Source of the DNA: Bacillus ndiopicus
GTDB lineage: Bacteria > Bacillota > Bacilli > Bacillales_A > Planococcaceae
Reading direction: 5' to 3'
Assembly: GCF_000612805.1 (NCBI RefSeq)
Contig: NZ_HG964403.1
Coordinates: 806,001 to 870,000 of the forward strand
DNA length: 64,000 nucleotides
The stretch's first letter is position 1, and each line of letters begins with the position of its first letter. The notes beneath the pieces were generated by a model. The model did not search any database. It was not told where the DNA came from and saw only the letters and a list, made by a program, of their open reading frames with translations. Shown here piece by piece: positions 37,501-46,338 of this stretch. The position numbers and the translations under genes were made by a program.

Positions 37501-38081
37501 AGGAGCGTCATTCATTTTTAACGGAACAACGCAATGATTTAGTCGAAGCACAAGAAACATTACAAGAAGCTATAAAAGAGATGGATGAGGAAATGAAAGC
37601 ACGCTTTGCTAGTACATTTACAGCAATACGTGCTCAGTTCAAAGTGGTATTCCGTGAGCTCTTTGGTGGTGGGCAAGCCGACTTAATATTATTTGATGAA
37701 AATAATATTCTTGAAACGGGTATTGATATTGTTGCACAGCCACCAGGAAAAAAATTACAAACTTTAAGCCTTTTATCTGGTGGGGAGCGTGCATTAACAG
37801 CAATTGCATTGTTATTCGCCATTTTAAAAACGCGCCCAGTACCGTTTTGTATTTTGGATGAAGTAGAAGCTGCTCTTGATGAATCAAACGTTATGCGCTA
37901 TATTCAGTATTTAAAAAAGTTTAGCGAGCAAACGCAATTTATCGTTATTACACATCGCAAAGGTACGATGGAAGGGGCAGACGTATTGTATGGAATTACG
38001 ATGCAAGAGTCAGGTGTTTCGAAGCTTGTATCAGTTAAATTGGAAGAGGTTGCATTAGTAGGACAAAGGAGCGAAACATAA
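34509..38081 (+). CDS. smc: Chromosome condensation ATPase SMC
   Basis: A 1190-residue condensin core. Walker A GPNGSGKSN is at residues 31-39, followed by a long coiled coil, a hinge at about 500-670 (GFFQGVKEVL to GGSLTGG) and a second coiled coil. The C-terminal ABC half has LSGGERAL near residue 1089 and the Walker B CILDEVEAALDE. GTG 34509 is selected because it gives MFLKRLEVIGFKSF as in B. subtilis and GGAGG lies eight bases upstream; an ATG at 34500 overlaps rnc. It is followed by ftsY. Confidence 0.98.
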   Translation: MFLKRLEVIGFKSFAERIGVDFVPGVTAVVGPNGSGKSNVTDAIRWVLGEQSAKSLRGAKMEDVIFSGSDSRKPLNFAEVTLILDNQDEQIAVPYTEISVTRRVYRSGESEYLLNNQQCRLKDITDLFMDSGLGKEAFSIISQGRVDEILNSRPEDRRLIFEEAAGVLKYKLRKKKAEYKLVETDENLHRVLDILHELNSRLEPLQMQASAARDYLRMTAELKDVDIALTAHDLTQCYNSLQTTDAEYAKLSQTEQQHANEIANKNKQLRDIRTQLKQIDEALDKSQERLIEASTEVERWEGRKALVNEKRQNAEKHLQQLQLSLAQATEEEQQLMQQEVANKEQFVLKQQQVQQIKQAIKQLEQSLTKSVAEIEADIEQAKNHYIDLLNEEATVKNELKHFEQQLIQHQEAALRMTGRSDEAEKELKHVQAFKHREIERLTQLDTKYNEHSVQLDSVQIQLNSATTQLDEKQALLYKAYQHHQQLKARKETLAELEADFSGFFQGVKEVLLARERGQLTGIVGAVAELVQIEGQYTAAIETALGAASQHIVTESEQHAQQAIGWLKQRRAGRATFLPKTVLKPRKIYAEQLPQAAEHPAFIAFADELVQFDFSNQIIIQNLLGNVIVAKHLQGASQIARLCNYKYRVVTLEGDIVNAGGSLTGGAMKQQSSVFSRKLELDTLIEKLTELEKNIITAEQTVAKLKEQVATLNEQADSIKLAQNSLQSVLQEHKTKIVELEVQEKNLQQTVAISSSEHSSATTRKEQLTEQQHQAQERLQQITMELTTINEQVEQLTEAKVYSDTQKDALREQSAEKRSELAVAGEQLTQLQATAADITLKRSKLQQHCENISQEIKWLQSEEGTGPSIEEIEQAVVDWTTKKQDLTKTIQIEREARATYQQQSTQLEQNLQELSRIHKSFVDALRALELKRNRTQYELEALEQQLEEQYELSYEEAQELAITIDDIEQMRRTVRLLKLSIEELGPVNLTAIEEYERVQERHSFLTEQRNDLVEAQETLQEAIKEMDEEMKARFASTFTAIRAQFKVVFRELFGGGQADLILFDENNILETGIDIVAQPPGKKLQTLSLLSGGERALTAIALLFAILKTRPVPFCILDEVEAALDESNVMRYIQYLKKFSEQTQFIVITHRKGTMEGADVLYGITMQESGVSKLVSVKLEEVALVGQRSET

Positions 38082-38083
38082 TT

Positions 38084-39307
38084 ATGAGTTTTTTTAAACG
38101 ATTAAAGGAAAAATTAATGGGTAACGCTGAAGAGCAGATTGAAGAACACCCACAGCTTGAGGAGCAAACGGAAGAGCAGGAGCAGTCTGAAGTTAATGTG
38201 GTAGATACCAAGGAGCAACAAGAAGCAGTCGAAACAGTAGAAGAACCGATTGTAGAGCAGGAAGCACCTGAAATTGTTGAACAACAAGTAGCTGTCCTAG
38301 AGGAAAAAGAAGCGGAACAGCCTGTTGAGGAAAAAAAGCCATCTGCGTGGTCAATTACACAGAAGTTTAAAGCAGGACTTGAAAAAACACGTAATTCCTT
38401 TACTTCAAAAGTAAATGATTTAGTGGCACGCTACCGTAAAGTAGATGAGGACTTCTTTGAGGAATTAGAAGATGTGCTATTGCAGGCGGATGTTGGCTTT
38501 GAAACAGTTATGGAATTAATGGATAAGCTGCGCTTTGAAGTACAGCGTAAAAACATTAAAGATACAGCAGGTATTCAAACGATTATTTCTGAAAAACTTG
38601 TTGAAATTTATGAAGCTGGCGAAGATAACTTAACAACGATTAATATGCAGCCAAAAGGCGAGTTAACAGTTATTTTATTTGTTGGGGTAAACGGTGTTGG
38701 AAAAACAACGACAATTGGTAAGCTTGCACACCGCTTAAAAACGGAAGGAAAAACAGTTATGCTTGCAGCGGGTGATACTTTCCGTGCAGGAGCGATTGAC
38801 CAGCTACAAGTGTGGGGTGACCGCGTTGGTTGTGAAGTGATTAAACAAGCTGAAGGCTCAGACCCAGCAGCTGTTATGTACGATGCAATTCGCGCAGCGA
38901 AAAACCGCAATGCTGATGTATTAATTTGCGATACGGCGGGGCGCTTACAAAATAAAGTGAACTTAATGAATGAGCTCGAAAAAGTACACCGTGTTATTTC
39001 ACGCGAAATTCCAAACGCACCACATGAAGTATTGCTAGCACTTGATGCAACAACAGGGCAAAATGCGCTTGTGCAGGCACAAATGTTCAAGGAAGCTACA
39101 GATGTAACAGGTATCGTTTTAACGAAGTTAGATGGTACGGCAAAGGGCGGTATCGTATTAGCAATCCGCAACAAGCTGCACATCCCTGTGAAGCTAGTAG
39201 GTCTAGGTGAAAAAATGGATGACCTCCAACCATTTGACGCAGAACGCTATGTATACGGACTATTTGCAGAGGGCTTAGAAAAAGAGTTAGAACAAGTAGA
39301 AGATTAA
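38084..39307 (+). CDS. ftsY: Signal recognition particle receptor FtsY
   Basis: The GTPase that docks SRP-ribosome complexes at the membrane translocase. A Glu/Gln-rich acidic N-terminal region spans about 15-88, unusually long compared with the 329-residue B. subtilis protein. The N helical domain follows, then the G domain with GVNGVGKTTT, DTAGR and TKLDGTAKGG. It is 407 residues in all. It lies two bases after smc, and a terminator follows. Confidence 0.97.
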   Translation: MSFFKRLKEKLMGNAEEQIEEHPQLEEQTEEQEQSEVNVVDTKEQQEAVETVEEPIVEQEAPEIVEQQVAVLEEKEAEQPVEEKKPSAWSITQKFKAGLEKTRNSFTSKVNDLVARYRKVDEDFFEELEDVLLQADVGFETVMELMDKLRFEVQRKNIKDTAGIQTIISEKLVEIYEAGEDNLTTINMQPKGELTVILFVGVNGVGKTTTIGKLAHRLKTEGKTVMLAAGDTFRAGAIDQLQVWGDRVGCEVIKQAEGSDPAAVMYDAIRAAKNRNADVLICDTAGRLQNKVNLMNELEKVHRVISREIPNAPHEVLLALDATTGQNALVQAQMFKEATDVTGIVLTKLDGTAKGGIVLAIRNKLHIPVKLVGLGEKMDDLQPFDAERYVYGLFAEGLEKELEQVED

Positions 39308-39309
39308 GA

Positions 39310-39353
39310 TAAAGAGGTTGTCGGAGAAACTTCTCCTTACAACCTCTTTTTGT
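39310..39353 (+). terminator. Terminator after ftsY
   Basis: AAAGAGGTTG (39311-39320) pairs with CAACCTCTTTTT (39340-39351). Confidence 0.85.
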
Positions 39354-39454
39354 TAAAAATAACTGCATCTCTCTGGAAACATAGAATAAATCTCGAATCC
39401 ATAAGTACCGAGATAATGAATTCCACTAGAATGCGAGATATAAAGGGATTTCCC

Positions 39455-39483
39455 TTGACGGGTATCTTGAAACGTCATATGAT
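39455..39483 (+). promoter_or_regulatory. Promoter of ylxM-ffh
   Basis: TTGACG (39455-39460), 17-base spacer, TATGAT (39478-39483). Confidence 0.7.
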
Positions 39484-39515
39484 ACAAGAGAGAAATTATG
39501 AATGGAGAGAGTAAA

Positions 39516-39848
39516 ATGCTACTGGAAAAAACAACACGCATGAATTTTCTCTTCGACTTTTATCAAGCATTATTGACGGATAAACAGCGTAGCTACATGG
39601 AACTGTATTATTTAGACGATCACTCATTAGGTGAAATTGCAGAATCATATGAAGTGTCTCGTCAAGCGGTTTACGATAATATACGTCGTACTGAAGCGAT
39701 GCTTGAAGAATATGAGGATAAATTACAACTGTTGGAGAAATTTCAACAACGTCAGCAAGTGCTTAAACAGTTAACAGAGGCGCTACAGCAAGACGCAACA
39801 GTTGAATCACAACTAGCACTTATCGAACAACTGAAAGAAGTGGATTAG
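39516..39848 (+). CDS. ylxM: YlxM/p13-family SRP-associated DNA-binding-like protein
   Basis: A 110-residue protein, [20 protein letters not shown], with a sigma-70 region-4-like helix-turn-helix ([22 protein letters not shown], about 38-59). In Streptococcus the homologue modulates Ffh/FtsY GTPase activity. It lies 13 bases ahead of ffh as in B. subtilis. ATG 39516 is used since GGAGAG lies eight bases upstream and the sequence then starts as in relatives. Confidence 0.92.
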   Translation: MLLEKTTRMNFLFDFYQALLTDKQRSYMELYYLDDHSLGEIAESYEVSRQAVYDNIRRTEAMLEEYEDKLQLLEKFQQRQQVLKQLTEALQQDATVESQLALIEQLKEVD

Positions 39849-39861
39849 GGGGCAACGGCGA

Positions 39862-41220
39862 ATGGCGTTTGAAGGATTAGCGGAACGGCTCCAAGGAACG
39901 ATCCAAAAGATCACAGGTAAAGGGAAAGTAACGGAGCAAGACGTAAAAGAAATGATGCGTGAAGTCCGTATGGCATTAATTGAGGCGGACGTAAATTTAA
40001 AGGTTGTAAAAGAATTCATCAAAAAAGTAAGCGAGCGTGCAGTTGGCTCTGAAGTAATGAAAAGCTTAACACCAGGTCAGCAAGTTATTAAAATCGTACA
40101 AGATGAATTAACGGAGCTAATGGGTGGAGAGCAAAGTCCGATTAAATTTAATACGAGACCACCAACTGTTATTATGATGGTCGGCTTACAAGGTGCTGGT
40201 AAAACGACGACTACAGGTAAGCTAGCGAACGTTCTGCGCAAAAAGTATAATCGTAAGCCACTTTTAGTAGCGGCTGACGTTTATCGTCCAGCAGCTGTAC
40301 AACAGCTCCAAACATTAGGGAAACAGCTTGCATTACCAGTATTTTCTTTAGGTACAGATGTTTCACCAGTAGAAATTGCGCGTCAAGCGTTGGCTCACGC
40401 AAAAGAAGAACATTTAGATGTTGTCATTATCGATACAGCGGGACGCCTGCATATCGATGAAGAGCTAATGCAGGAGTTAAAGGACATTCGTGCATTAAAA
40501 GAGCCAGACGAAGTATTTTTAGTTGTAGATGCGATGACAGGGCAAGATGCAGTGAATGTTGCTGAAAGCTTTAACGAGGCAGTAGGTATTACAGGCGTGG
40601 TCTTAACAAAGCTTGATGGTGATACACGTGGTGGTGCAGCGTTATCGATTCGTGCTGTAACGGAAAAGCCGATAAAATTTGTTGGTATGGGCGAAAAGAT
40701 GGATGCATTAGAATCATTCCATCCTGAGCGCATGGCGAGCCGTATTTTAGGGATGGGCGACGTGCTATCATTAATTGAAAAAGCACAAGCAAACGTCGAT
40801 ATGGAAAAGGCGAAGGAGCTTGAAGAGAAGTTTTTAACGCAAAGCTTTACGTTCGACGATTTCATTGAACAAATACAGGCATTGAAAAAAATGGGACCAC
40901 TTGATGAATTGTTAAAAATGATTCCTGGCATGAACAAAATGAAAGGGATGGATAATGTTAAAGTCGATGAAAAGCAAATGGGACGCATTGAAGCAATCAT
41001 TTACTCTATGACACCGGCTGAAAAAACAAATCCTGAAATTATTAACTCAAGCCGCAAAAAGCGCATTGCACAAGGGTCTGGTACATCAATTCAAGAAGTC
41101 AATCGCTTATTAAAACAGTTTGAAGATATGAAAAAAATGATGAAGCAAATGACAGGGATGGCGTCTGGAAAAGGCAAGAAAAAGATGAAATTACCTGGCT
41201 TGGACTCATTATTTAAATAA
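39862..41220 (+). CDS. ffh: Signal recognition particle protein Ffh
   Basis: Binds signal sequences on the ribosome and 4.5S RNA. The 452 residues have an N domain, a G domain with [19 protein letters not shown] and [10 protein letters not shown], and a Met-rich M domain after about residue 300 ([22 protein letters not shown]). AGGGGGC precedes the ATG. The gene precedes rpsP, which has its own promoter. Confidence 0.98.
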   Translation: MAFEGLAERLQGTIQKITGKGKVTEQDVKEMMREVRMALIEADVNLKVVKEFIKKVSERAVGSEVMKSLTPGQQVIKIVQDELTELMGGEQSPIKFNTRPPTVIMMVGLQGAGKTTTTGKLANVLRKKYNRKPLLVAADVYRPAAVQQLQTLGKQLALPVFSLGTDVSPVEIARQALAHAKEEHLDVVIIDTAGRLHIDEELMQELKDIRALKEPDEVFLVVDAMTGQDAVNVAESFNEAVGITGVVLTKLDGDTRGGAALSIRAVTEKPIKFVGMGEKMDALESFHPERMASRILGMGDVLSLIEKAQANVDMEKAKELEEKFLTQSFTFDDFIEQIQALKKMGPLDELLKMIPGMNKMKGMDNVKVDEKQMGRIEAIIYSMTPAEKTNPEIINSSRKKRIAQGSGTSIQEVNRLLKQFEDMKKMMKQMTGMASGKGKKKMKLPGLDSLFK

Positions 41221-41246
41221 AATTTTTAGGTGTTAAGAAAAAACAC

Positions 41247-41275
41247 TTTACAAACAACACAATCATTGATAATAT
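41247..41275 (+). promoter_or_regulatory. Promoter of rpsP
   Basis: TTTACA (41247-41252), 17 bases, TAATAT (41270-41275), leading to CGGAGGTG before the ATG. Confidence 0.65.
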
Positions 41276-41312
41276 ACTATCTTGTGTGAAACTTATTCGG
41301 AGGTGCTTTAAA

Positions 41313-41585
41313 ATGGCAGTTAAAATTCGCTTAAAACGTATGGGAGCTAAAAAATCTCCTTTCTATCGTATCGTAGTAGCAGACGCTCGTTCACCACGTG
41401 ATGGTCGTCAAATCGAAACAGTAGGTACTTACAACCCACTTACAACTCCAGCTACTGTAGCTATCGATGAAGAGAAAGCTCTTAAATGGTTAGCTGATGG
41501 TGCAAAACCATCTGATACTGTTCGTAACCTGTTCTCAGAACAAGGTATTATGGAAAAATTCCATAACCAAAAATTCAGTAAATAA
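41313..41585 (+). CDS. rpsP: 30S ribosomal protein S16
   Basis: A 90-residue S16 beginning [31 protein letters not shown], the family signature. CGGAGGTG lies about ten bases before ATG 41313; an upstream in-frame extension is not used. It opens the rpsP-khpA-rimM-trmD-rplS group. Confidence 0.98.
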   Translation: MAVKIRLKRMGAKKSPFYRIVVADARSPRDGRQIETVGTYNPLTTPATVAIDEEKALKWLADGAKPSDTVRNLFSEQGIMEKFHNQKFSK

Positions 41586-41601
41586 TCTGAGGTGACACGA
41601 T

Positions 41602-41838
41602 ATGCAGCAACTGATTGAAACAATCGTTAAACCGTTAGTCGATTACCCAGAAGAAGTCCGTATTGAGACGGACGAAAATGCCAATCGAATTGTTTATAAG
41701 CTTTTTGTTCATCCAGAGGATCGAGGAAAAGTCATAGGCAAGCAAGGACGTGTCGCAAAGGCGATTCGAACAATTGTTTATTCAGCGGCGAGCAGTCACC
41801 GTAAGAAAAAGACTTACGTCGATATATTGGATGATTAA
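41602..41838 (+). CDS. khpA: KH-domain RNA-binding protein KhpA
   Basis: A 78-residue single KH domain protein with the GxxG-containing VIGKQGRVAKAIRTI loop (about 43-57). In Firmicutes it partners KhpB (Jag/EloR) in RNA binding and affects cell elongation. It follows rpsP by 16 bases. In B. subtilis ylqD would come next; here a terminator and then rimM follow. Confidence 0.94.
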   Translation: MQQLIETIVKPLVDYPEEVRIETDENANRIVYKLFVHPEDRGKVIGKQGRVAKAIRTIVYSAASSHRKKKTYVDILDD

Positions 41839-41870
41839 GGCTGACCAAGTATTTGGCTAGCCTACATAAG

Positions 41871-41910
41871 AAAGAAGGAGGGAGCTTACTAGTTCCCTCC
41901 TTCTTTTTAT
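41871..41910 (+). terminator. Terminator after khpA
   Basis: AAGAAGGAGGGA pairs with TCCCTCCTTCTTTTT, a strong stem and T run (41871-41908). Confidence 0.9.
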
Positions 41911-41952
41911 TATATAATAGGCAAAGATAGATTATATAAGAGGTGTACAAAC

Positions 41953-42468
41953 ATGGAATGGTTTAATGTAGGACGTATAGTTAATACACATGGTATTCGT
42001 GGAGAGGTTCGTGTTATTTCGACGACAGATTTCGAGGATACGCGCTTTGCAATAGGTAGTAAGCTAGCAGTGTTTAAAAAGGATGAGAAACGTCCGATTT
42101 GGGTGATAGTGGAAAGTGCTCGTCGTCATAAAAATTTTATTTTATTAACATTTGAAGGCATGAATAACATCAATTTAGTTGAGCCATTTAAGGAAGGCTT
42201 ATTAAAAGTAACGAAGGATCAACTAGCAGATGATGAGCTTGAAGAAAACGAATATTACTATTTCGAAATTAAAGATTGTGAAGTCTTTTCAGAAGAAGGC
42301 GAAAAAATAGGTGTTATTACAGATATTTTAGAAACAGGGGCAAACGATGTATGGGAAGTAAAAGGTCCTAAAAAAACGCATTATATCCCTTATATTGAGG
42401 ATGTTGTAAAAGAAATCGATGTTGACAATAAAAAAATTATTATTCATGTTATGGAAGGCTTATTATGA
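41953..42468 (+). CDS. rimM: 16S rRNA processing protein RimM
   Basis: A 30S maturation factor that binds S19. The 171 residues start with [17 protein letters not shown], the family motif. An N-terminal RimM barrel is followed by a C-terminal PRC barrel (about 95-170). Its stop overlaps the trmD start. Confidence 0.97.
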   Translation: MEWFNVGRIVNTHGIRGEVRVISTTDFEDTRFAIGSKLAVFKKDEKRPIWVIVESARRHKNFILLTFEGMNNINLVEPFKEGLLKVTKDQLADDELEENEYYYFEIKDCEVFSEEGEKIGVITDILETGANDVWEVKGPKKTHYIPYIEDVVKEIDVDNKKIIIHVMEGLL

Positions 42469-43196
42469 TGAAGATTCATGTGCTTAGTCTGTTTCCTGAG
42501 ATGTTTGAGGGTGTGTTTAATTCATCCATTTTGAAAAAAGCACAGGAAAAAGAGGCCGTTACACTTGCTGTATCAGATATTCGTGATTTTAGTGATAATC
42601 GTCATAAGCAAGTAGATGATTATCCATACGGTGGAGGAGCAGGTATGGTGCTGAAGCCTGAGCCGTTGTTCCAAGCGGTTGAGGAAATTACGGCAGGACG
42701 TAAACCGCGCGTTATTTTAATGTGTCCGCAAGGTGAACGCTTTACACAAAAGAAGGCAGAGGAGCTAGCACAGGAAGAAGAACTCGTGTTTTTATGTGGC
42801 CACTATGAGGGCTATGATGAACGTATACGTGAACATCTCGTAACCGATGAAATATCAATCGGTGATTTCGTCTTAACGGGTGGGGAACTGCCAGCAATGA
42901 CTGTAATTGATGCAACTGTTCGTTTATTGCCAGGCGTTTTAGGGAAAGCAGATTCTCACATATTAGATTCATTTTCGACAGGTTTACTAGAGCATCCTCA
43001 TTATACACGCCCAGCTGATTTTAGAGGCATGAAAGTCCCAGAAGTATTAACATCAGGTAATCATGCAAAAATTGAAGAGTGGCGTGAAGAACAATCTTTA
43101 AAGCGCACACTACTACGCCGCCCAGATTTATTAGAGGCATTAGAGCTAACACCAAAACAGCAAAAATTATTAGAAAAATTAAAGCGTGAAATGTAA
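42465..43196 (+). CDS. trmD: tRNA (guanine-37-N1) methyltransferase
   Basis: A SPOUT-family trefoil-knot enzyme making m1G37 to prevent frameshifting. The 243 residues begin with [16 protein letters not shown]; motifs include [25 protein letters not shown] and [20 protein letters not shown] 42465 or 42468 may be used; the second gives MKI as in B. subtilis. A large inverted repeat follows the stop. Confidence 0.98.
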   Translation: MMKIHVLSLFPEMFEGVFNSSILKKAQEKEAVTLAVSDIRDFSDNRHKQVDDYPYGGGAGMVLKPEPLFQAVEEITAGRKPRVILMCPQGERFTQKKAEELAQEEELVFLCGHYEGYDERIREHLVTDEISIGDFVLTGGELPAMTVIDATVRLLPGVLGKADSHILDSFSTGLLEHPHYTRPADFRGMKVPEVLTSGNHAKIEEWREEQSLKRTLLRRPDLLEALELTPKQQKLLEKLKREM

Positions 43197-43197
43197 A

Positions 43198-43248
43198 GTG
43201 AATGCTAACAATCAGAGGGAGTTTTCCCCGCTGATTGTTAGCATTCAC
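43198..43248 (+). repeat. Perfect 18-base inverted repeat after trmD
   Basis: GTGAATGCTAACAATCAG (43198-43215) and CTGATTGTTAGCATTCAC (43231-43248) are exact reverse complements with a 15-base loop. There is no T run, so it is not a simple terminator. It begins two bases after the trmD stop. Confidence 0.8.
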
Positions 43249-43255
43249 CAATCGG

Positions 43256-43372
43256 GCTTTTACAGGCAGTGAATCCTTGTTATTTATGGTTGGAAAGGCA
43301 AGTCCAACATGAATAGAAACCACGTTATTTTCAAGCAAAAGATATTACTGCCTGTTAATGCGGGGTAAAGTA
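43256..43372 (+). repeat. Family 3 element, full-length form
   Basis: GCTTTTACAGGCAGT at 43256-43270 and ATTACTGCCTGTTAATGCGGGGTAAA at 43344-43369 bracket an inverted repeat (ACAGGCAGT with ACTGCCTGT). The right end matches 17345-17372 in the accessory cluster, which looks like a version without the interior. Confidence 0.45.
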
Positions 43373-43399
43373 AAAATACTTGCAAGTAGAAATTATTTA

Positions 43400-43494
43400 T
43401 GATAATATTCAATCTGTGCTTTTATGTAAGCACTGAATTACGGTGTTCCGCTGTGGCCAAAAAATGAGCGTGCATGAGCATCTGTCTAAGGAGA
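43400..43494 (+). ncRNA. L19 ribosomal protein leader (autoregulatory element)
   Basis: The rplS upstream region contains GTGCTTTTATGTAAGCAC (a hairpin at about 43415-43432), then TGAATTACGGTGTTCCGC and GCATGAGCATCTGT before the AAGGAG ribosome binding site. I recall this as the Firmicutes L19 leader, through which L19 represses its own synthesis. A covariance-model search would settle it. Confidence 0.65.
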
Positions 43495-43501
43495 GAAAAC
43501 A

Positions 43502-43846
43502 ATGTCAAACATTATTACAGAAATCACAAAAGAGCAACTTCGTACAGATTTACCTTCATTCCGTCCTGGTGACACAGTTAAGGTACACGTTAAAATTATT
43601 GAAGGTACACGTGAGCGTGTTCAATTATTTGAAGGTGTAGTTATTAAACGTCGTGGTGGCGGCATTAGCGAAACTTTCACAGTTCGTAAAATCTCTTACG
43701 GAGTAGGTGTTGAGCGTACTTTCCCAGTACACACACCAAAAATCGCTAAATTAGAAGTTTCTCGTCGTGGTAAAGTACGTCGTGCGAAACTTTACTACTT
43801 ACGTGAATTACGTGGTAAAGCAGCTCGTATTAAAGAACGTCGCTAA
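43502..43846 (+). CDS. rplS: 50S ribosomal protein L19
   Basis: A 114-residue L19 with the typical [31 protein letters not shown] and C-terminal [17 protein letters not shown] blocks. AAGGAG lies upstream. It is preceded by the leader and followed by a terminator, so it is probably controlled apart from trmD. Confidence 0.98.
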   Translation: MSNIITEITKEQLRTDLPSFRPGDTVKVHVKIIEGTRERVQLFEGVVIKRRGGGISETFTVRKISYGVGVERTFPVHTPKIAKLEVSRRGKVRRAKLYYLRELRGKAARIKERR

Positions 43847-43855
43847 TAATTATTT

Positions 43856-43894
43856 AAAGAAGGGGGCTTGTGATGACAAGCTCTCTTCTTTTCG
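43856..43894 (+). terminator. Terminator after rplS
   Basis: AGAAGGGGGCTTGT pairs with ACAAGCTCTCTTCTTTT across GATG. Confidence 0.8.
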
Positions 43895-43911
43895 TCAAGA
43901 GGTAGAATTTT

Positions 43912-43940
43912 TTGCTTGTCATAGCAATTTCGTATACAAT
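43912..43940 (+). promoter_or_regulatory. Promoter of the signal peptidase gene
   Basis: TTGCTT (43912-43917), 17 bases, TACAAT (43935-43940). Confidence 0.55.
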
Positions 43941-43969
43941 GAGTATGGAAGAACGAGGGGGATATTCGC

Positions 43970-44533
43970 TTGGAACAAACAAAAAAAGAAAAAAATGAGC
44001 TTTGGGAATGGACAAAGGCATTATTAATTGCGTTTGCTGTAGCCGCTGTTATTCGCTACTTTTTATTTACACCAATCGTTGTAGATGGAGAGTCAATGAT
44101 GCCAACCCTTGAAAATGGCGACCGAATGATTGTCAATAAAATAGGCTATAAAATAGGTAGCCCTGATCGCTTCGATATTGTCGTATTCCATGCTCCAGAG
44201 CAAAAAGACTATATAAAACGTGTGATTGGATTACCAGGCGATCACGTTGAATATAAGGACGATCAGCTTTATATTAATGGCGAACCAATTGATGAACCAT
44301 ACTTAGACCAGTATAAAGCGGAAATTGTAGAAGGCAATTTGACAGGAAACTTTAAACTGCAAGATATTGATCCAAATTTGGACGTTATTCCCGAGGGTTA
44401 TGTCTTTGTAATGGGCGATAACCGTCGCTTCAGTAAAGATAGCCGTCATATTGGGATCGTCAATCAAAAGGAAATTATCGGTAGTACAAACATTATCTTT
44501 TGGCCTGTGAGCGATATAAAGATAGTGAAATAA
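43970..44533 (+). CDS. lepB: Type I signal peptidase
   Basis: Cleaves signal peptides of secreted proteins. The 187 residues have one N-terminal membrane span (about 17-33), then the catalytic Ser42 in GESMMPTL and Lys83 in YIKRVIGLPGD, and the family box GDNRRFSKDSRHIG. The start is TTG 43970, preceded by CGAGGGGG. In B. subtilis no sip gene lies at this point, but many relatives have one between rplS and rbgA. Its own terminator follows. Confidence 0.95.
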   Translation: MEQTKKEKNELWEWTKALLIAFAVAAVIRYFLFTPIVVDGESMMPTLENGDRMIVNKIGYKIGSPDRFDIVVFHAPEQKDYIKRVIGLPGDHVEYKDDQLYINGEPIDEPYLDQYKAEIVEGNLTGNFKLQDIDPNLDVIPEGYVFVMGDNRRFSKDSRHIGIVNQKEIIGSTNIIFWPVSDIKIVK

Positions 44534-44539
44534 TAGGCT

Positions 44540-44580
44540 GAGGGGGCGTCCTAAAATTTTTAGACGCCCTCTTTTTTAAT
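44540..44580 (+). terminator. Terminator after lepB
   Basis: GAGGGGGCGTC (44540-44550) pairs with GACGCCCTC (44563-44571), then TTTTTT. Confidence 0.88.
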
Positions 44581-44592
44581 AGGAGGATTTTC

Positions 44593-45468
44593 ATGACAAT
44601 TCAATGGTTTCCGGGGCATATGGCAAAAGCGCGCCGCGAAGTATCCGAAAATTTAAAGCTTGTAGATATTGTTTTTGAGCTAGTTGATGCTAGGCTCCCT
44701 TTATCATCACGCAATCCGATGATTGACCAAGTCATTCATCAAAAACCACGACTATTAATTTTAAATAAGCAAGACATGGCAGATGAAGCGGAGACGCGTA
44801 AATGGCTGCAATATTTTGAGGAGCAGGGGAATAAGGCGGTAGCAATTAATTCGCTAGAAGGTAAAGGTCTGCAAGCTGTAACAAAGGCTGCACAAGCAAT
44901 TTTAGCAGATAAATGGGAACGTATGAAGGCAAAAGGCATGAAGCCACGTGCTATTCGCGCGATGATTGTCGGCATTCCAAACGTAGGAAAATCAACGCTA
45001 ATTAATCGTCTAGCTAAGAAAAACATTGCAAAAACAGGAAATACGCCAGGTGTTACAAAGGCACAACAATGGATTAAGGTCGCAAAAGAGCTAGAGCTGC
45101 TTGATACACCAGGTATTTTATGGCCTAAATTTGAGGATCAAGAAATAGGCTATAAATTGGCACTAACAGGGGCAATTAAAGATACGATTACTAACATGGA
45201 AGATTTAGCTGTGTACGGACTGCGTTTTTTAGCATTACACTACCCAGCGCGAATGGAAGAGCGCTATGGCCTATCCTTTGTGCATGAGGATTTAGTCGTA
45301 ACATTCGACCATATCGGTAAGTTGCGCCGCGTTTTCGGACAAGGTGGCGAAATCGACTATGACCAAGTAGCCGAATTAATTGTGCGCGACATTCGCAGCC
45401 AGCATTTAGGAAAGCTAACGTTTGATTTTGTGGATGAGCAATTAGAAAGAGAAGCATTAACGGAATAA
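44593..45468 (+). CDS. rbgA: Ribosome biogenesis GTPase RbgA (YlqF)
   Basis: A circularly permuted GTPase for late 50S assembly. The order is G4 (LNKQD), G5-like, then G1 GIPNVGKS (about 128-135) and G3 DTPG. The N-terminus is [14 protein letters not shown]. It has 291 residues with the C-terminal ANTAR-like RNA-binding part. TAGGAGG precedes the ATG. A hairpin with a T run follows. Confidence 0.97.
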   Translation: MTIQWFPGHMAKARREVSENLKLVDIVFELVDARLPLSSRNPMIDQVIHQKPRLLILNKQDMADEAETRKWLQYFEEQGNKAVAINSLEGKGLQAVTKAAQAILADKWERMKAKGMKPRAIRAMIVGIPNVGKSTLINRLAKKNIAKTGNTPGVTKAQQWIKVAKELELLDTPGILWPKFEDQEIGYKLALTGAIKDTITNMEDLAVYGLRFLALHYPARMEERYGLSFVHEDLVVTFDHIGKLRRVFGQGGEIDYDQVAELIVRDIRSQHLGKLTFDFVDEQLEREALTE

Positions 45469-45475
45469 AAAATAG

Positions 45476-45530
45476 GGGTTATTCGAGAAGTAGGCTGGTG
45501 CGCCACTTTTCGGATGACCTTTTGTTTTAT
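45476..45530 (+). terminator. Terminator after rbgA
   Basis: GGTTATTCGAGAAGT pairs with ACTTTTCGGATGACC across a GC-rich loop, followed by TTTTGTTTTAT. Confidence 0.7.
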
Positions 45531-45578
45531 AATAAAGAAAACAAGCCGATAAACGTAATAGAGATGAGGTTATAAAAT

Positions 45579-46334
45579 ATGCAAACGATTAAAGAAATTA
45601 CAACTGCTTTGAAAGCTGCTACACAACAAGAGCCTTGGATGGAGGCAATTCAGCAAGATGAGCGTGCAGGCGTACAAAAAGCATGGCAGCAATTTTTGAA
45701 GCGTATGGATAAACAACAGCAATTACAGCAGGAGCATGATGCGAAAATTGCATTTGATGCGAATTTTGGGCAACTAGTTGCTGGAGTAGATGAGGCCGGG
45801 CGTGGTCCATTAGCGGGACCTGTAGTTACTGCAGCAGTTATTTTGCCTGAAAATTGTCAAGCATTACTAGGCTTAAATGATTCTAAGCAATTGTCAAAAG
45901 AAGCGAGAAACCGCATGAGAGCATTAGTAATGGAGCATGCACTAAGCTACGCTATTCATTTTCAAAGTGCTCAAATGATTGATACACTAAATATATATGA
46001 GGCAACGAAACAGTCCATGGCGAGTAGTATAGAAGCACTGAAAATCAAGCCAGATTTTGTTTTAGCGGATGCGATGACTTTGCCAATTGATTTGCCACAG
46101 CAGTCGATTATTAAAGGGGATGCGCAAAGCTTAGCCATTGCGGCCGCTTCTATTTTAGCGAAAACAGCGCGTGACGACTATATGGAGAAGCTGGCACAAG
46201 AGTTTCCGCAATATGGCTTTGAGCAGCATGCTGGCTATGGTACAAAACAGCATTTAGAGGCACTTGCTAAACATGGGCCAACTATACATCATCGTACAAG
46301 CTTTGAGCCAATCAAATCTATGATGAAGGGGTAA
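45579..46334 (+). CDS. rnhB: Ribonuclease HII
   Basis: Removes ribonucleotides from RNA-DNA hybrids. The 251 residues carry VDEAGRGPLAGPV with catalytic Asp71 and Glu72, LNDSKQLS, and the later KGDAQSLAIAAASILAK with the third acidic residue. A 60-residue N-terminal extension matches B. subtilis RnhB. It is followed by the FliK-like gene after four bases. Confidence 0.97.
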   Translation: MQTIKEITTALKAATQQEPWMEAIQQDERAGVQKAWQQFLKRMDKQQQLQQEHDAKIAFDANFGQLVAGVDEAGRGPLAGPVVTAAVILPENCQALLGLNDSKQLSKEARNRMRALVMEHALSYAIHFQSAQMIDTLNIYEATKQSMASSIEALKIKPDFVLADAMTLPIDLPQQSIIKGDAQSLAIAAASILAKTARDDYMEKLAQEFPQYGFEQHAGYGTKQHLEALAKHGPTIHHRTSFEPIKSMMKG

Positions 46335-46338
46335 GAAT

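Noticed and set aside
38608-39183. 191-codon open frame on the minus strand inside ftsY
   Set aside because: Shadow of the FtsY GTPase domain; Ser/Cys/Thr-rich composition typical of antisense frames.
40395-41000. 201-codon open frame on the minus strand inside ffh
   Set aside because: Antisense shadow of the Ffh G and M domains with no start signal or family motif.
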